Assembly: GCA_045110285.1 (NCBI GenBank)
Contig: JBGCGA010000057.1
Coordinates: 14,315-78,314 of the forward strand
Direction of reading: 5' to 3'
DNA length: 64,000 nucleotides
DNA from: Putridiphycobacter sp045110285
GTDB taxonomy: Bacteria; Bacteroidota; Bacteroidia; Flavobacteriales_D; Crocinitomicaceae
The number at the start of each line of letters is the position of its first letter. Position 1 is the stretch's first letter. The translations under genes and the position numbers were made by a program. This document shows positions 9,333 through 18,000 of this stretch, in pieces. The notes under the pieces were generated by a model, which was not told the DNA's origin, did no database searches, and saw nothing but the letters and a program-made list of their open reading frames with translations.

Positions 9333-9561
9333 AAAAATAAAATTTATTTGGGATTTTTTTGGAGAGGATGCCCAACCGACGGCAGCTCATCATGCAAAGC
9401 ATCTAGAAACCTACTTTACTCTGAACAAAGTGGAATTTGAAGATGTAGGAGCCAAAGAATTGTCTAGCTTAAAAAGCATTGCCTTTGTTGTTGCAAGTGA
9501 AGACAAGGTTGAAATGATAAAGAAAGACCTAAAGCCACATAGAGCAACAATTGAATCTTAG
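9322..9561 (+). CDS. Conserved small protein of unknown function
   Basis: 79-residue soluble protein starting at an ATG that overlaps the transferase gene by 11 bases, which argues for translational coupling. The N-terminus reads I-K-F-I-W-D-F-F-G-E-D-A, then A-A-H-H-A-K-H-L with three histidines in seven positions. There is no signal peptide or membrane segment. The predicted pattern is alpha/beta (strand, helix, strand SIAFVVASE, helix). I recall similar short proteins in other Bacteroidota but know no function. It is the last gene of the operon, directly before the terminator. Confidence 0.72.
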   Translation: MAIRKIKFIWDFFGEDAQPTAAHHAKHLETYFTLNKVEFEDVGAKELSSLKSIAFVVASEDKVEMIKKDLKPHRATIES

Positions 9562-9577
9562 AGTATTGAGCAAAAAA

Positions 9578-9606
9578 AAAGGTCTACTAAATATTAGTAG
9601 ACCTTT
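9578..9606. terminator. Bidirectional intrinsic terminator
   Basis: A 13-bp perfect stem (AAAGGTCTACTAA / TTAGTAGACCTTT) with a 3-base ATA loop, flanked by an A-run on the left and T's on the right. It can end both the plus-strand polysaccharide operon and the minus-strand cold-shock gene. Confidence 0.85.
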
Positions 9607-9629
9607 AAGATTTTGAAAAATATAATTTA

Positions 9630-9821
9630 TTAAATTACTTTTACATTTACTGCATTCAAACCTTTTTTACCTTCTTGAAGTTCGAATTCTACTTGGTCGT
9701 TTTCACGAATTTCGTCGATTAAACCAGAGATGTGCACAAAGTGCTCTTTGTTTGTTCCTTCTTCTGTGATGAATCCAAATCCTTTAGACTCATTGAAAAA
9801 CTTTACTGTACCTTTATTCAT
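9630..9821 (-). CDS. Cold-shock domain protein (CspA family)
   Basis: Single-stranded nucleic-acid binding protein (RNA chaperone); 63 residues, the size of a single cold-shock domain. RNP1 is KGFGFIT and RNP2 is HFVHIS. The start (M-N-K-G-T-V-K-F-F) matches the family exactly. It has its own promoter immediately upstream and ends at the shared terminator at 9578-9606, so it is monocistronic. Confidence 0.95.
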   Translation of the reverse strand: MNKGTVKFFNESKGFGFITEEGTNKEHFVHISGLIDEIRENDQVEFELQEGKKGLNAVNVKVI

Positions 9822-9843
9822 TATAATAATTTATTAATTACCG

Positions 9844-9877
9844 CAAAGGTACACATAATAGTAACGCGAATTACAAA
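9844..9877 (-). promoter_or_regulatory. Bacteroidota promoter of the cold-shock gene
   Basis: On the minus strand, TACCTTTG (9851-9844) fits the TAnnTTTG -7 element exactly. A TTTG (9877-9874) stands 22 bases upstream as the -33 element. The -7 element lies 22 bases before the start codon. Confidence 0.65.
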
Positions 9878-9954
9878 CGTTAATAAATATAGTTTCTACC
9901 TGATGTAGAGCGTGTTTAGGAATAGGGCTTAAAGAGTATAGGGGGGTTAAATTA

Positions 9955-12306
9955 TTAAAATTCAAGCCTGTAACTTAATACTGGAAAAATACTTGATGAA
10001 GGTACAACCACTTCTCGTTTACTGATTGTATCATATTCTCTATAAATTGCATTACCATTAGAGAACAAGTTCTTAATCTGCAAGGCCCATACTGATCTTC
10101 TTTTTAATGAATTTATTTTATAGCTAAAAGTAAAGTCTAATATTACTAAAGGCTGATCCCTTTTAGAAAAAGCTTGGTCAATATCATAAACTGTTTCCTG
10201 TTCTAATTCTGATGCTGCAAGATCCACCGGAGTGTATGGTTGGCCTCCTAAAGTAGCAAGATTTGTATTCCATGCAAAAGCTTTGTACTTACCTCCTTTT
10301 TCTTTTAATTGATACTCTTTGCCAATTAATAATTTGATATTGTATCTATTATCATATGCGGTAGACCTTTTAATATTATCCCCAGCGGTGTATAATGACC
10401 GAAAAACAGAAGCATTTAATATATAATATAAGCCATTTTCAGTATACCGTTCAAAACCTAAATCAATTCCATAGTTCTCACCAGTACCATTGTTATTTAA
10501 TGATCGTATTTCTTGCAACTCATTTAAGTTAATAGTTGAAAAAGTACCAATGGGATCAACAGGAATATCATATAGCTGTTGAAAATATGCTTCAATTCGT
10601 AATCGGTGATTTGTCCAAATCTTTCCTTTGTATCCAAAAATAAAGTGGTTTGACTTCGCAAACCCTAGGTTTTTATTGGGGTGCAAATTATTTTCTGAAG
10701 TTCTGTCAGTGTACCAATAGGTCGCAAAATGTTCAATTTGTGAATGCATTCCCACACTGGCGCTCAAACTATGCTTTTTATTGATTGTGTATTCAGTACT
10801 TAATCTTGGTTCAACTGCTTGTCCTTGGTTCACATCATAATACGTAAAGTGCACTCCAGTATTGATTGACCACTTATCAGTTAATAAAAACTTTGATAAT
10901 GTATAAGCCTTAAATTCATTACTTGCGCCTCGGCCGTTAAATGGAACTGAAAAACTATTGGTGTTAAATGAATACCTCGAAGAACGCCAAGAATGAAGGG
11001 TGTTGGCATAGTTAAGGCCTGTGATATGAAAATGTCTTTTATTAAATTTATGTTTAATAGATGCAGCAAATGAAACAACGTTAGAACTGTAATTGTTTGT
11101 TCTTTGATCAATAAATGAATAGTCATTGTTTACATACTGCTTATTATCGATTTGGTCGGTTAAACTTCCTGCAAAAGTCATTTTAAGCACAGTTTGATCA
11201 GTAATGAAGTGTTTAAATACAGCTCCAAGAGTGGACATTTTACTTTGTAGAATTAAATTGGTTCTGTCAATGCTTTCTTCCCAGACACTTGAGTCTGCAA
11301 CAGCTAATCGGTCCCTTAAACTTGTTCCACCAATGGCAAAAAGTTTTAAATTACTTCTGTTTCCTATTGGAAAATTGACAGTGAATGATAAATCCTGATA
11401 AGTTGGTTGTGTGGGATAACCAATTAGTCTGGCTAAGCCAACCAACCCAAACCTGTAATTAAATGCATAAGACGATTTTTTCTCTTTTGAAATTGGGCCT
11501 TCAGAGGCCAAATCAAGACCTAAAACACCAGCTTGAATAATGTGCTCATGTTTATATTGATTTCCTTTTCTAAAATTGGCATCAAATATACCGCCAAGTG
11601 CATTACCATATTGGGCAGAAAATGCACCTGTATAAAAATCACTTTTATCCAGTAACTGCATACTAAAAATTGTAAAGGTTCCTCCAGCGCTTCCAATTCG
11701 TGCAAAGTGTGTTGGGTTTGGTAACTCAATTCCTTCCATCATATACTTTAAACTCCGAGGTGAATTTCCACGAATGCTGATAAAGTTTTCAGAAAAACCA
11801 GTAGCTGATGTTACACCTGGAAGTGTTCCTGCTACTCTAATAGGATCATCAAGTCCACTTGCAATTCGCTTTGCGTCATCTGCTTGAATGGAATAACTAC
11901 TAGTTGTAGCCATTTCATTCACAGGCGTTCCTCTTAATTTCGGCGGAGAAACTTCAACTGCGTCCAATGCCACGGTTTTCAAATTCATTTCAATTTCAGT
12001 TGTAATTTCTCTGCTTACTGAAATTTCTATCCCAGGCATGATAAAAGACTCATAGTTGATGTGTTGAAAAAGAAAGTCATACGTCCCAAGTTCTACATTT
12101 GTAATTGTGAAAACGCCTTCTTGGTCTGAAATTCCTGATTTAATGATGATACCCGCTCTTAAAATTTTAATCTCTGCGCCTTTAATGGGCTTTTCTGTAA
12201 AAATCTCGCTAATTGTTCCTCTAACTGTTTGATATGATTGGGCATTTACGGAGCCTACTACTGCAATTAATAAGAAACCTAAAAGTAATTTTTTAATCAA
12301 ATCCAT
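9955..12306 (-). CDS. TonB-dependent outer-membrane receptor with carboxypeptidase-regulatory-like domain
   Basis: 783-residue outer-membrane receptor. A signal peptide ends near residue 22 (GSVNAQ). Residues about 25-110 form a CarboxypepD_reg-like beta-sandwich (TVRGTISEIF..., typical of Bacteroidota receptors). A plug domain follows (about 120-235, with FISIRGNSPRSLKYMMEGI), then a beta-barrel ending in the terminal aromatic L-E-F. No SusD partner is adjacent, so it is probably not a polysaccharide-utilisation SusC. The substrate is unknown; siderophore, metal complex or peptide are all possible. The next gene upstream on the same strand is an M49 peptidase with a 125-base gap, so co-regulation is possible. 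Confidence 0.88.
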   Translation of the reverse strand: MDLIKKLLLGFLLIAVVGSVNAQSYQTVRGTISEIFTEKPIKGAEIKILRAGIIIKSGISDQEGVFTITNVELGTYDFLFQHINYESFIMPGIEISVSREITTEIEMNLKTVALDAVEVSPPKLRGTPVNEMATTSSYSIQADDAKRIASGLDDPIRVAGTLPGVTSATGFSENFISIRGNSPRSLKYMMEGIELPNPTHFARIGSAGGTFTIFSMQLLDKSDFYTGAFSAQYGNALGGIFDANFRKGNQYKHEHIIQAGVLGLDLASEGPISKEKKSSYAFNYRFGLVGLARLIGYPTQPTYQDLSFTVNFPIGNRSNLKLFAIGGTSLRDRLAVADSSVWEESIDRTNLILQSKMSTLGAVFKHFITDQTVLKMTFAGSLTDQIDNKQYVNNDYSFIDQRTNNYSSNVVSFAASIKHKFNKRHFHITGLNYANTLHSWRSSRYSFNTNSFSVPFNGRGASNEFKAYTLSKFLLTDKWSINTGVHFTYYDVNQGQAVEPRLSTEYTINKKHSLSASVGMHSQIEHFATYWYTDRTSENNLHPNKNLGFAKSNHFIFGYKGKIWTNHRLRIEAYFQQLYDIPVDPIGTFSTINLNELQEIRSLNNNGTGENYGIDLGFERYTENGLYYILNASVFRSLYTAGDNIKRSTAYDNRYNIKLLIGKEYQLKEKGGKYKAFAWNTNLATLGGQPYTPVDLAASELEQETVYDIDQAFSKRDQPLVILDFTFSYKINSLKRRSVWALQIKNLFSNGNAIYREYDTISKREVVVPSSSIFPVLSYRLEF

Positions 12307-12431
12307 TTGTCTATTATCTAATAAGAGCCTTCGTTAAAAGGCCCTTAAAATTTTTCTGCAAATATCACTTTTTAAAAGCGATATTTAAAAATGTTTTGAC
12401 AGAAAATTAACTGTCATTTGTCAGGTTTTTT

Positions 12432-14480
12432 CTAATTTTTTATATTTAAAAATCCATACTTACTTGAGTAGAAAAGCATTTGAGATTTAAAATCAAGTGG
12501 TTGAGAAACTTTAATGTCTAAGATATTACCATCATCATCTCTTGTGGCAATCAGGACAGGATTTACAAAACCGTTATAAGGAGGAATATTTAATGATTCA
12601 CTTCTGTTCAAAACTTCTTGATGAATTGTTTCATTCACGATCACTCCGTAGTTTTCTACCAGTGTTTTACCTGCTTCGTAGTCACCTTCCGACTTTATTC
12701 TTTGAATCTCACGTAGAAGATCTCCAAATATTACTTTTAATGCGTCGTAGTCATTTATTTCAAAGTATGTTTTATCGTCTTTAGTTATTTTGCTAATGAC
12801 ATTGTTCTGTTCGCCTTTTTCAAATGCCCAAGAGGCAACAATTTGTCTGTTTCGCATGTGAGCTTCTTCCAAAACCGCGCCTGGCTCCAATCTTCTTAAT
12901 TGCACCATTAAACCATTTCTAATGTATGAGTCATATTCTGCTTTGCCTACTTCAAGCGACTCCATTAATCCAAGGTTAACCAGTTTTGTATCCATTAAAA
13001 AGTACAATGCCACTAAGTCTGCTCTGGCTTCTTCTAAGGTCGAAGCGTAATTTTTAAGCGTTTCTTTTGGTGTTCCAATTCCTGAGTTAATTTTTCCGGA
13101 AGCATGCCCAATTACTTCATGCATTGCAGTATGCAGTTTTGAAGCAAGTTTACCATGAGCCTTTGCTCTATCAATCTCTTCTTGATCATGGGCAAATTCA
13201 TTTAAAATACCTTCGCCCCCTGCAGATTCATAGGCTTCTACTATATTTCCTAAACTGACTGATTTTGAACCATGATTTGAACGAATCCAATTTGAATTTG
13301 GCAGGTTAACGCCAATAGGGGTAGCAGGGGAGGCATCTCCAGCTTCTCCAGCAACATTCACAACATTATAAGTGACGCCAACAACATCTGGTTTTTTATG
13401 TAAGTCCATGATAGAGGACTCATCTTCGAACCACTGCGCGTTTTCTGCTAGAACTGTCATTCTGGCTGATGCTTCAAAGTCTTTTATTTGAACGATTGAC
13501 TCGTACGTTCCTCGCATTCCTTTAGGATCGCCGTAAACTTCAACAAACCCTTGAATATAATCAATATCTCCCTCGGTTGCCGCACTCCATGCAACGTTAT
13601 AAGCCGACCATGTCTCTAAGTTACCAGTTTTGTAATAATCAATTAAAAGGCCCAAAGCATCACCTTGTGCTTTATTTTCTGCAACACCTTGAGCTAATTC
13701 TAGCCATTTAACAACTTCAGCGATAGCGTTTCCGTACAATCCATTAATATGATAAACATCCTCCTTTACAATCCCGTTGTCATCCTTTATAAGCTTGGAG
13801 TTTAAACCATATTCAACTGGTGTTGTATCTTTTTTGTCAATCATTTTTGAGTAAAAATCATCAACTTCTTTTTCAGTCAAGTCTTCTTGATAAAAGTTAG
13901 CAGCTGAGGCCAAAATTAAATCCTTATCAGCATCTAAACTAACTCTTTTTAAATCTTTACTATTAAAAATAGCAGCTTTAGCTTCATCTTTTAATTCTGT
14001 ATTAGTGGCAGATAGTAATTCATTAAAATATGCTTCGGTAAACTGAGGTTTAAATTTATCCATTGAATAATGGTGATGAATTCCGTTAGCAAACCATACC
14101 CTTTTGGTGTAGTTCATAAACTTTTTCCAGCTATCAGTATTTCTATCGCCTGTATAGCTTGTAACAATGTTTTCAAGTCCGGCTCTTATTGCTAAGTTGT
14201 GGCGGTAGTTCTGATCCCAAATCATATCTCTACCGCTTAAACCAGCTTCGTACAAATAGTAAACTAATTTCTTCTGCTGAGCAGTCAATTTGTCGAACCC
14301 ATTTATTTTATAACGTAGTATTTGCAAATCAGCAAATGATTCAGCAACTGTATTCCATTGTCCCGAACCAAGTAGTTCTGCCTGAATTTCTACTGGTTTT
14401 GTTGTTTCTGATTCTGATTGAGTGCACGAAAGTACCATCATGCTCGCACAAATAATAGAAACAATTGTGTATTTTTTCAT
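12432..14480 (-). CDS. M49-family (dipeptidyl-peptidase III-like) zinc peptidase lipoprotein
   Basis: 682-residue metallopeptidase expected to remove dipeptides from peptide N-termini (known for DPP III). The zinc site is visible: HEVIGH at about residues 454-459 (HExxGH, the M49 signature) and EEARAD about 27 residues later, supplying the third ligand. I chose ATG 14480 (M-K-K-Y-T-I) instead of the in-frame ATG at 14510. It gives a clean lipoprotein signal with lipobox MVLSC, and the -7 promoter element sits inside the longer reading. Lipidation implies an envelope location, unlike cytosolic eukaryotic DPP III. Confidence 0.88.
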   Translation of the reverse strand: MKKYTIVSIICASMMVLSCTQSESETTKPVEIQAELLGSGQWNTVAESFADLQILRYKINGFDKLTAQQKKLVYYLYEAGLSGRDMIWDQNYRHNLAIRAGLENIVTSYTGDRNTDSWKKFMNYTKRVWFANGIHHHYSMDKFKPQFTEAYFNELLSATNTELKDEAKAAIFNSKDLKRVSLDADKDLILASAANFYQEDLTEKEVDDFYSKMIDKKDTTPVEYGLNSKLIKDDNGIVKEDVYHINGLYGNAIAEVVKWLELAQGVAENKAQGDALGLLIDYYKTGNLETWSAYNVAWSAATEGDIDYIQGFVEVYGDPKGMRGTYESIVQIKDFEASARMTVLAENAQWFEDESSIMDLHKKPDVVGVTYNVVNVAGEAGDASPATPIGVNLPNSNWIRSNHGSKSVSLGNIVEAYESAGGEGILNEFAHDQEEIDRAKAHGKLASKLHTAMHEVIGHASGKINSGIGTPKETLKNYASTLEEARADLVALYFLMDTKLVNLGLMESLEVGKAEYDSYIRNGLMVQLRRLEPGAVLEEAHMRNRQIVASWAFEKGEQNNVISKITKDDKTYFEINDYDALKVIFGDLLREIQRIKSEGDYEAGKTLVENYGVIVNETIHQEVLNRSESLNIPPYNGFVNPVLIATRDDDGNILDIKVSQPLDFKSQMLFYSSKYGFLNIKN

Positions 14481-14497
14481 TGTGTATATTTTATAGT

Positions 14498-14505
14498 CAA
14501 ATCTA
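14498..14505 (-). promoter_or_regulatory. -7 element of the M49 peptidase gene
   Basis: TAGATTTG on the minus strand is an exact TAnnTTTG match, 17 bases before the chosen ATG at 14480. No clear -33 TTG is seen. It helps exclude the longer start at 14510. Confidence 0.5.
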
Positions 14506-14720
14506 GTCAATCTTTTTCATTTTGTAACATGTGATTAGCACGAGTAGGTCTCTTTTTGTGTTTAATAAAATGCATTAATTAAAAATATTTGTAAATAAGG
14601 CAACTACAGCTGTTTTTTTTCCGTCGTTATTGCATAACGAATGATCTATTCTGATGAAATTGAGCTAAAAAACTACTGGTAATGTTTACACTTCTAAGAA
14701 GTAACCTTCTGAAATTGTTG
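14506..14720. other. Divergent intergenic region without gene
   Basis: AT-rich DNA between the M49 peptidase (minus) and the FG-GAP protein gene (plus). Apart from the two -7 elements at its edges, I see no ORF, RNA gene or strong hairpin. Confidence 0.5.
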
Positions 14721-14728
14721 TATATTTG
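14721..14728 (+). promoter_or_regulatory. -7 element of the FG-GAP/T9SS gene
   Basis: TATATTTG, an exact TAnnTTTG match, lies 51 bases before the start codon at 14780. The -33 element is not obvious. Confidence 0.45.
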
Positions 14729-14779
14729 AGGAAGACATTGCTTATCATTTCAATAGACTAAAAACAAAAAATACGGATT

Positions 14780-17050
14780 ATGAAAAATTTACTTTTAGTT
14801 GCATTAATTCTGCCCTTAAGTGTTTTAGGGCAATTTGGGTTTGAACGATCTTTTGATATTGAGGTGTCAAAAAACAGTGTCATACAGAAATATGCTTGGG
14901 TTGGCGGATTAGACTATTGTAATTTTTCAAATATTGATTTAAACCAAGATGGAAAATTAGATCTTTTCATTTTCGACAAAAGCGGAAGCAAGCCTTTGAC
15001 ATTTATTCAAAATGGAAGTGCTGGAGTAATGGATTTTGAATATGCACCGCAGTATGAAAAAGCATTTCCAAGATTACAAGGTTGGACTTTATTAGTTGAT
15101 TATGATGGTGATGGAAAACGAGATGTTTATACCTCTTCTCCTGGTGGAGCTTCGGTTTATAAAAATATTTCTACTGTAGGAGGTGGATTGGAGTTTACTT
15201 TAACCAAAGAATGGCTACCAACAATTTATATTTATTCTTCGGGAGATACTATTCCAACTTTTGTTAATGTTGGGCAAGGTGATTTGCCAGCAATTTCAGA
15301 TGTTGACAATGATGGAGATGTGGACATGCTAGCATTTTACTTTAACAATAATTGTATCAGATATTACAAAAATTTATCGCAAGAATTGTATGGGCATTCC
15401 GACTCTCTTACCTTTCATACTGTGAACATTTGTTATGGAAACATTAGAGAGGACAACGCTACGAACCAAATTATATTAAATTCATGCTGCGGAACCCAGG
15501 TATACAATTCTGAAAATACCGGTCCTCCCAGACCTGGACAGCAAGCTTCCGATAGGCATGCAGGATCAAGCTTATTATCTTTTGATGAAGATGCTGACGG
15601 CATGGAAGAGCTGTTAATTGGCGACATTGCGTATAACTCCTTAGTTAGAATGCAAAATGGCTCTACTGCTCCAAATACTAATATAGATTTGATTGCCCCA
15701 GATTATGCGTTTCCTTCCTATAATACGCCAGTAAATATTCCAATTTTCCCAGCACCGTCGCATGTTGATGTGAACAATGATGGGAACCGTGATCTGGTAG
15801 TTTCTCCAAATTTACCGTTAAATGCGCAAAATTATAGAGGGACATGGATGTATTTGAATGGTGATGCCGATAATAACCCAAATTTTGATTATCAAACAAA
15901 TGGATTCTTGCAAGGAGATATGATTGATGGTGGATCTGAATCTTACCCGGTTTACTTCGATCATAATGGAGACGGATTAGAAGATTTAATTGTGTCAATT
16001 AGTGATCGTTTTGATAGCGTATCATTAGAAGGATATTCTCAATTATTATATTACGAAAATGTAGGGACAGCAACAATTCCAAAATTTGAATTGGTAACAG
16101 AAGATTATATGAACCTTTCAACATTTAATAATACAAGACATTTATTTTATAGACCTGCCTTTGGAGATGCTGATGGCGACGGAGATGATGATTTATTATT
16201 AAGTGATTATAATGATACCATGTATTATTTTGAAAATAGTGCAGGTCCCGGAAATATTGCACAATTTATTAACCCTTCTCCATTTTTAAATTCTTTGGGA
16301 CAAATTGTAGATGAAGGTATTCAGACGTCACCAAAATTCGTTGATTTAGATAGAGATGGTAAAGAAGATTTAGTCATTGGCAAAAGAAACGGACAATTGT
16401 CATATTACAAAAACATTGGTATTGGAAACACATTTTCATTTGAGTTTATTACACCAAGTTTAGGAGGAGTAGATGTATCAGAATTCTGGACAATTGAAGG
16501 AGTTGCTACACCTGAATTTGTAGACATTGATAATGAGTGGCATTTGATTTGTGGCGCAAGGAATGGCTATCTTCATTACTATAAAAATATTGATAATAAC
16601 TTGTCAGGTAATTTTTTAGCAGTAGATTCTACACTGAATGATATTGAACAGGAGATTTATATTGGAACCTACTCAGCTCCTGCAGTTTTGGATATTGATG
16701 GTGACAATAAATTGGAAATGTTAGTTGGAAATAAAAGAGGTGGGCTAGCCTATTACAAGTCGGCTTTAATTACTGATGTTGGATTAATTGAAAGTGCCCA
16801 ACTAAAAGAAATAAATGTTTATCCGAATCCCGCTAATGATCAGTTTTTTATAGATCTATCAAAAATTTCATTCGGATCCATTGATAATGTAAGATACAGT
16901 TTAACTGATATTTCAGGAAAAACAGTAATTGACGGTGAGATATCTTCGTTAACAACTGTTGTTGATGTTAAAGACCTTAGTGGAGGAGTTTACTTTTTGT
17001 CTTTAAACGTTGATGGGCAAATTGAGAGTCGCAAAATTGTGATCGACTAA
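14780..17050 (+). CDS. Secreted FG-GAP/VCBS-repeat protein with T9SS sorting domain
   Basis: 756 residues with a signal peptide ending near 17 (SVLGQ). The body carries at least eight calcium-type DxDxDG loops, for example DLNQDGKLDL, DYDGDGKRD, DVDNDGDVD, DVNNDGNRD, DHNGDGLED, DADGDGDDD and DLDRDGKED. They are spaced like the blades of an FG-GAP beta-propeller. The last 80 residues form a type A T9SS sorting domain starting at NVYPNPANDQF and ending S-R-K-I-V-I-D. The protein is therefore expected to be exported through T9SS and attached or released at the surface. Role unknown; such propellers often mediate adhesion. Its stop overlaps the next gene start by one base. Confidence 0.88.
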   Translation: MKNLLLVALILPLSVLGQFGFERSFDIEVSKNSVIQKYAWVGGLDYCNFSNIDLNQDGKLDLFIFDKSGSKPLTFIQNGSAGVMDFEYAPQYEKAFPRLQGWTLLVDYDGDGKRDVYTSSPGGASVYKNISTVGGGLEFTLTKEWLPTIYIYSSGDTIPTFVNVGQGDLPAISDVDNDGDVDMLAFYFNNNCIRYYKNLSQELYGHSDSLTFHTVNICYGNIREDNATNQIILNSCCGTQVYNSENTGPPRPGQQASDRHAGSSLLSFDEDADGMEELLIGDIAYNSLVRMQNGSTAPNTNIDLIAPDYAFPSYNTPVNIPIFPAPSHVDVNNDGNRDLVVSPNLPLNAQNYRGTWMYLNGDADNNPNFDYQTNGFLQGDMIDGGSESYPVYFDHNGDGLEDLIVSISDRFDSVSLEGYSQLLYYENVGTATIPKFELVTEDYMNLSTFNNTRHLFYRPAFGDADGDGDDDLLLSDYNDTMYYFENSAGPGNIAQFINPSPFLNSLGQIVDEGIQTSPKFVDLDRDGKEDLVIGKRNGQLSYYKNIGIGNTFSFEFITPSLGGVDVSEFWTIEGVATPEFVDIDNEWHLICGARNGYLHYYKNIDNNLSGNFLAVDSTLNDIEQEIYIGTYSAPAVLDIDGDNKLEMLVGNKRGGLAYYKSALITDVGLIESAQLKEINVYPNPANDQFFIDLSKISFGSIDNVRYSLTDISGKTVIDGEISSLTTVVDVKDLSGGVYFLSLNVDGQIESRKIVID

Positions 17051-18000
17051 TGAATGATAAAACTACCCTATTAACTGATTTATTAAGTGTCAACTATCCT
17101 GTAATTATGGCGCCAATGTTTTTGGTGTCTAATTGTAAAATGTTAATTGCTGCGGGTAATAATGGAATTACAGGAGCTATTCCAGCATTAAATTTCAGAA
17201 CTATTGATGCATTTAAAGATGCTATTATTCAAGTAAAAAAAGGGACTAACGGTCCAATTGGTATAAATATTATTGTCAATAAATCTAATCCAAAAGCAGC
17301 TGCACAGCTTGCCGCGTCGGTTGACTTAAAAGTAGATTATATTATTACTTCACTCGGAAATCCGAAAAGTGTAATTGATGCTTGTAAACCAGCAGGGATT
17401 AAAGTGTTTTGTGATGTTACCGATTTGAAATTTGCCAAAAAAGTAGAAAGTTTAGGTGCTGACGCCGTAATTGCTGTTAATAATCGAGCAGGTGGACATG
17501 CTGGTAATTTGTCACCTGAGGATTTAATTCCCACTTTAGTGCGTGAATGTTCTATTCCCGTAATATCTGCTGGTGGTGTTGGAAGTAAAAAAGAATTAGA
17601 TTATATTATGAGTCTAGGCGCTGCAGGTGTTTCGGTGGGTAGTATTTTTATTGCTAGCGAGGAATCGGATGTTTCAGAAGATTATAAAAGTGCATGTGTA
17701 GAATACGGTGCAGATGACATTGTTATGAGCACCAAAGTTTCGGGTACGCCGTGTACGGTTATTAATACTCCCTATGTGCAGAAAATAGGTACAAAGCAAA
17801 ATTGGGTAGAACGATTGCTCAGCAAAAATAAGCGATTAAAAAAATGGGTAAAAATGTTCACTTTTGTCAAAGGAATGAAATCAATTGAAAAAGCGGCATT
17901 TAGTGCTACCTATAAAACAGTTTGGTGTGCTGGACCGACCATTGAGCATACTACTTCTGTTCGTCCTGTTAAGGATATTATTCAAACTTTAGTAGCTTAA
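17050..18000 (+). CDS. Nitronate monooxygenase / 2-nitropropane dioxygenase-family FMN enzyme
   Basis: 316-residue TIM-barrel flavoprotein. Family signatures are PVIMAPMFLV at the N-terminus, NNRAGGHAGN near residue 148 (phosphate/flavin loop) and ISAGGVGS followed by GAAGVSVGSIFIAS near 175-200. Enzymes of this family oxidise alkyl nitronates; others are enoyl-reductase-like (FabK), so the substrate is open. The start codon overlaps the stop of the T9SS protein by one base (TAATG), implying translational coupling with a surface protein of no obvious related function. The stop abuts directly the end of the convergent pseudogene. Confidence 0.85.
   Translation: MNDKTTLLTDLLSVNYPVIMAPMFLVSNCKMLIAAGNNGITGAIPALNFRTIDAFKDAIIQVKKGTNGPIGINIIVNKSNPKAAAQLAASVDLKVDYIITSLGNPKSVIDACKPAGIKVFCDVTDLKFAKKVESLGADAVIAVNNRAGGHAGNLSPEDLIPTLVRECSIPVISAGGVGSKKELDYIMSLGAAGVSVGSIFIASEESDVSEDYKSACVEYGADDIVMSTKVSGTPCTVINTPYVQKIGTKQNWVERLLSKNKRLKKWVKMFTFVKGMKSIEKAAFSATYKTVWCAGPTIEHTTSVRPVKDIIQTLVA

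Noticed and set aside
14481..14779. Possible regulatory RNA in the divergent region
   Set aside because: Only the two -7 elements are supported; no stable stem-loop with conserved features could be read.
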